DNA of 64,000 bases from Lepus europaeus (lineage: Eukaryota > Chordata > Mammalia > Lagomorpha > Leporidae), in contig NC_084827.1 in the NCBI RefSeq assembly GCF_033115175.1, positions 19,772,001-19,836,000 on the forward strand, given 5' to 3'. The position numbers and the translations under genes were made by a program. A model generated the notes under the pieces. The model did not search any database. It saw nothing but the letters and a program-made list of their open reading frames with translations, and was not told where the DNA came from. Positions 59,796 to 64,000 of the stretch are shown here, one piece after another (the first letter of the stretch is position 1; each line of letters opens with the position of its first letter).

Positions 59796-61440
59796 AAAAA
59801 GGCTGCAGCTTCTGTGTCAGGGTGTCTGTGGTGGGGCCTGCGAGCTGGCCTTTCTCATCCACTACCAGGGGACACTGTGGGCACAGGGAGCAGCGGGGGC
59901 TGGACGGCCCCCGTCGGGACCGTCTCCATAGAGGAGTCACTTGGAGGCACAAGGGCCACGTGGCACTGCCCTCAATTCACCCAGCCACAACTGTTTCTCA
60001 AGGGGTGATCATGATTTCGGCACAGGCAGCAGGCCAGCTAGGAGGGATACTCGGTTCAGCCTTGTCACTGCTCTGGCCTACACACAGACTGAACCTCTCC
60101 CCACTCTTAAGTGTCCCTGCTACTCCCGCGAGAAAACGACAGTGGGGGGAGAAGTGCTGTCGCTCAGTGCTCAGCGGCACCCGCGTGCATGGCTTCGGGT
60201 GCTTGGTGGAACGGAGCAAAGCCCTTCGGCATCAGAGAGAGGAGTCCCAAGGAGATGAGCAGTCACAGGATGAGGAGGCATTCTGTCCTCTGTGGCTTAA
60301 GAATACACCCGGGGTCTTCCACAAGCAGTCACAGAGGGTTCCAGTTCCGCTTGTCCTCACCGAGCCCCATTCTCACTCCTCTGTCCTGCTCTGAGCTCCA
60401 GGGGGCTGACCTTGAAGGATTACCTCACCTGGGCGCCTGTGTGCTCATGGCTGAGTTCGGTCAGTGACAGCTGCCCACAGGAAAAGGGCAGGTGGGAGGA
60501 AGGGCCACATCTCCCATGGCCACCACGCTACCCAGTGTCCCTTTTTACAGCTTCTTCAGCTCTTGCTTCAGCCTGGGTCAAGGCAGCTTCCCACGGTGCT
60601 GAAGCCTGGATGCTGCACAACTCCATGTTGGTTTTCCTTGCTCTGCCTTCTGTACACGGTTCCTTTTTTTTTTTTTTTTTTTTTAAGATTTTATTTATTT
60701 GAGAGGTAGAGTTACAGACAGTGAGAGGAAGAGACAGAGAGAAAGGTCTTCCATCTGCTGGTTCACTCCCCAAACAGCCCACAATGGCCAGAGCTGTGCT
60801 GATCTGAAACCAGGATCCTGGAGCTTCTTTCAGGTCTCCCACGCGGGTGCAGGGGCCCAAGGACCTGGGCCATCTTCTACTGCTCTCCCAGGCCATAGCA
60901 GAGAGCTGGATCAGAAGTGGAGCAGCTGGGACTCGAACCGGTGCCCATATGGGATGCTGGTGCCGCACGCGGAGGATTAACTTACTGCGCCACAGGGCCG
61001 GCCCCAACGGTTGCTTCATGAAACTCTTTGGTGAGTTCTTGGAGTGTGCCACCCATTTACTGCCAGGATCCTGACCAACTAAGAAGAGCAAACAAGGGCA
61101 GAGCCCCGAGAGCTCCCACACAGGTCTCAGGGTGTCGTCACACAGACAAATGGGGACACAGAAGCCAAGTCTTTTGGCCCTGCCTCCCAGCAGAGTACCC
61201 AGTCCATTGCATTTCTTCCTGCTCAGATGAATTCCTTGAGATGGGCTGAATAAGCGGAGACAAATCCATCTGCCATTCGGCTGACGGCCCAGGGAGCCCT
61301 CCTTGTATCTGAGGCCAACTGTAGGGCGAGAGATCACACTGGGGAGCCAGACCCCTGTGTGAGGCACTTGGTTAAGGAGGAACCATTCTGTCCTGGTTAT
61401 GGTGCGAAGCACTCAGCAAATAAAAAGCCACAAGTTTCAT
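59796..61440. other. Spacer between FLNC upstream SINEs and CCDC136
   Basis: Apart from the SINE at 60664-61005 I see only unique-looking DNA with no supported exon or RNA gene. Confidence 0.5.
60664..61005 (-). mobile_element. CSINE, intermediate age, reverse
   Basis: T tract, AAGATTTTATTTATTTGAG, CATCTGCTGGTTCACTCCCC and GCGCCACAGGGCCGGCCCC. Confidence 0.88.
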
Positions 61441-61455
61441 GTGATTAGGTTGATA

Positions 61456-61461
61456 TTTAAT
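61456..61461 (-). terminator. CCDC136: CCDC136 polyadenylation signal (ATTAAA)
   Basis: TTTAAT on the plus strand gives ATTAAA on the gene strand, about 205 bp after the CCDC136 stop. Confidence 0.6.
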
Positions 61462-61666
61462 TACAAGGAACCCAGGTTCTTATACAAGGCAGGAGGTGGG
61501 AGCCAATAGTTCCCATAAGGCTTTGCAGCCTGAGTGACTGAGGCCAAGGAGAGAGGGACACATGGGACACATTGGTGGGGTGGGGGCTCTGGTACAGTGC
61601 ATCCTGCCCAAAGGTGAGAGTGGCTGCTGCTGGGGATCTGCCCTCTCCACTGGCCCAGGTCCGCCA

Positions 61667-61777
61667 TCACTCCATGAGGCAGAGCTGTGTCTCTTGCGGT
61701 CGCATGTTGGGTAACACATACAGAGCCACAGCTGCAATAGCCAAGAACACCATGGGCTTCCACATCCCAAACATGTT
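61667..61777 (-). CDS. CCDC136: CCDC136, last coding exon with C-terminal membrane anchor
   Basis: The exon reads in phase 0 from NMFGMWKPMVFLAIAAVALY through VLPNMRPQETQLCLME to TGA 61667-61669. The segment MVFLAIAAVALYVLP is a single hydrophobic helix near the C-terminus, giving a tail-anchored protein. CCDC136 is a long coiled-coil protein linked in the literature to sperm acrosome formation and named as a candidate tumour suppressor. The acceptor (tccccacag) is clean. Identification rests on recall of the human C-terminus and on position: CCDC136 lies upstream of FLNC on the same strand in mammals. Confidence 0.88.
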   Translation of the reverse strand, partial: NMFGMWKPMVFLAIAAVALYVLPNMRPQETQLCLME

Positions 61778-64000
61778 CTGTGGGGACCAAAGAAAAGCTG
61801 TGAGTACCCAGCCTTGAACCCTTCCCTCAGCCAAGAGACCCCCTGCCTGCTGGTGCCCGGGACATACACCTCCGGGGCATCATGGGTCACCTCATGCCTC
61901 CTGGCCAACCGTGGAGACCGTGTGGGCCCTGGGCCCTGACACCGCCAGGTCTGTGGCACAGCACACGCTGGCTGCGTCCCCTTAGGCGGTGCCTGCATCT
62001 ATGCCCCTGTCTCTCCCAGTGGGAGAACACTAACTTGTATGTGTGGGAGCAGCCCAGGGGCCAGACTGCAAAGATTCTCCAAGTGGTTGCAGTGAGAAAG
62101 GGGTGGGTGCAAAATGGGGCAGCAGAGAGTCAACTGAGGCCCTTGGGGAAAGGGGTGGCACCTCGTTAGCTGTATAAAGGGGAAAGGAGGCCGGCGCCGT
62201 GGCTCACTAGGCTAATCCTCCGCCTTGCGGCGCCGGCACACCGGGTTCTAGTCCTGGTCGGGGCACCGATCCTGTCCCGGTTGCCCCTCTTCCAGGCCAG
62301 CTCTCTGCTGTGGCCAGGGAGTGCAGTGGAGGATGGCCCAAGTGCTTGGGCCCTGCACCCCATGGGAGACCAGGAGAAGCACCTGGCTCCTGCCATCGGA
62401 TCAGCGCGGTGCGCCGGCCGCAGTGGCCATTGGAGGGTGAACCAACGGCAAAAAGGAAGACCTTTCTCTCTATCTCTCTCTCTCACTGTCCACTCTGCCT
62501 GTCAAAAAAATAAATAAATAAAGGGGAAAGGAACTCAGACTGGGGGGGGGGGGAGGGAAGGTGCCCCAGAGAGTACAGGAAAGTAGGAGTTCTTTGGCAG
62601 CCAAACCTGTTGCGCAGAATGGAGTTGGTTCAAGGAAGTTAAAAGAAACCCGAGAGTGGCCCTGCCCACGGGTGACTTCCTGGCACGTGTGCTAGAGCCT
62701 GCGAGGGAACCCTGCTGGTCTGTGGGACAACAGTGACGCCAGCAGAAGACACCCAGAGAGCATCCTCTAGGGACTGGGAAATCGTCAACGAGAAAATCCA
62801 CACTCTGGGAAACAGTTCCTGTTCTTAGCTCTTTAACTGTCTTCCTTGAAAGGCGGGCTTTGGATTTTGAGTCGTGAGCTATGGCGCGTACGTGACGCAA
62901 GGATGGTTTTAGGTAAGGGTGGTGTAGGGCCGTTCATGCTACCAGCAGCTTCTCAGAAGATAACGGATCTGAAAAGAGGATTTAAGCCCACTCTAGAGAG
63001 CAGAGACGACTTCCTCAATCTGAAGACATAGTTGCTGGGAGGAGAAGGCACGAGATGGACAGCAAAACCGCGCGGGCGTGGGTACTCAGAGTAACTCACG
63101 TAAGCATGAACTGAGAAGGCGGCTAGAAGGGCTACCTGCCCGGATGTCGCGTCCTACTGTGCGGAGCTAACCATGTCAGTGTGGTGTTCTCGCGGGAGGA
63201 CGGGCAGAAACCCATCAGCCTGGAAGGGTGGACTTCACCCTGGCAGAGGCCGGAGTCCACACCGCGTGAGCAGAGGGAAGCTTTGGGATCCCGAAGGAGC
63301 GCGTCCCACCAGCCTTGCCGACAGCCTGGGAATCGTGTCTGAGATTCCATCAAGCGATTCGACAGGATGTTCCATGATATCCTTGCAGATGATACGTGCA
63401 AGTAAGAGCAGGCTGATGGCGTAGCCTGCTGCACGACCACCTGCTAGTGAGCAAAGGGCTGCGTAACAGAGAAGCTGGGGCGACAACACACAGGAGACTG
63501 GCTCCCCACTCGCAGCCTGGATGAGGGCAGGAGGCGTACTTGTCACCCTGGGGGACGATGTGAATACTCAGAACAGAGAATTCTGCCAAGGGACCCAAGA
63601 CATCGCGTGCAGGGGCAGAGGCGGGGAGAGGGTGCTGAACACACGCAGGGCACGTAGGGGCTTCCTAAACAACACAGGAGGTTAGCGAGAGCTCCGTTAC
63701 CCAGCAATGCATAAACAGAAACGTGGCGTCTTCCCCGTTACGAGGGGGCCCACTGAGGGACAGCGTGCAGAGCGAGAGGAGGTGACGCGGACAAACGGGG
63801 GCAGAATGCCATCTGCTGCTCATGTTCCATCCTGATGACCCGACTCACGATATCCTGGCTGTATTACGCAACCTGCCCATGTCTTGCCGTGAGCGTCTAT
63901 AAATGACAGTACTCACAGTCATAGCTTCCTCATAAGAAGGATGAATTAGTTACTATAAGTCAAGTGACTGCAAGTGGCCAGCTTGTCGTATGCACTATGG
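61778..64000 (-). other. CCDC136: CCDC136 last intron (part), no other exon recognised
   Basis: From the exon 61667-61777 to the window end I found no further coding stretch matching a coiled-coil protein. It holds a young CSINE with a target-site duplication; the 62.6-64.0 kb part is unique-looking. Confidence 0.55.
62189..62517 (+). mobile_element. Young full-length CSINE with 15 bp target-site duplication
   Basis: From GGCCGGCGCCGTGGCTCACT to a CT-rich stretch and an A-rich tail. ATAAAGGGGAAAGGA occurs just before (62174-62188) and just after (62518-62532), which marks a recent insertion on the CCDC136 antisense strand. Confidence 0.95.

Noticed and set aside
62189-62270. tRNA-like sequence with B-box-like GGTTCTAGTCC
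   Set aside because: It is the tRNA-derived head of a CSINE, repeated many times in the window, and not an independent tRNA gene.

Overview
The window is lagomorph nuclear DNA, most likely European rabbit. The evidence is about twenty copies of the lagomorph C-type, tRNA-derived SINE (CSINE) in both orientations, split genes with GT-AG introns, and genes that match the mammalian block KCP - ATP6V1FNB - ATP6V1F - FLNC - CCDC136 (human 7q32), read here in reverse. Nothing bacterial or episomal is present. All calls rest on reading the sequence and on recall of the families; no search was run.

Layout. Positions 1-10948 (+) hold the last 29 exons of KCP: fifteen von Willebrand C modules, then VWD, C8 and TIL-like cysteine-rich exons. 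Positions 13354-19106 (+) hold a phase-consistent ten-exon gene that I cannot name. It encodes about 552 residues with a helical N-terminus, a long disordered Pro/Arg-rich middle and a basic coiled-coil C-terminus. It converges tail-to-tail on ATP6V1FNB (19333-21192, -). ATP6V1F (22016-24404, -) follows with a CpG-rich promoter. After about 4 kb of SINE-rich spacer comes the complete 48-exon FLNC gene (28879-53258, -). I located all 48 coding exons; they sum to 2,724 codons including the stop, close to the roughly 2,725 residues I recall for human filamin C. A SINE-dense upstream region (53.5-61.4 kb) follows, then the last coding exon and part of the last intron of CCDC136 (61667 to the window end, -).

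The genes do not form a pathway. KCP is a secreted BMP modulator, ATP6V1F a housekeeping subunit of the vacuolar proton pump, FLNC the striated-muscle actin cross-linker, and CCDC136 a tail-anchored coiled-coil protein. ATP6V1F, ATP6V1FNB, FLNC and CCDC136 share the minus strand; KCP and the unnamed gene share the plus strand.

Main items for a second look: the unnamed gene; two candidate GC-AG introns (one in it, one in FLNC after exon 47); a six-site AP-1 cluster upstream of FLNC; a degenerate 38-40 bp minisatellite in FLNC intron 8; and a ZNF143/THAP11-like element at the ATP6V1F promoter.
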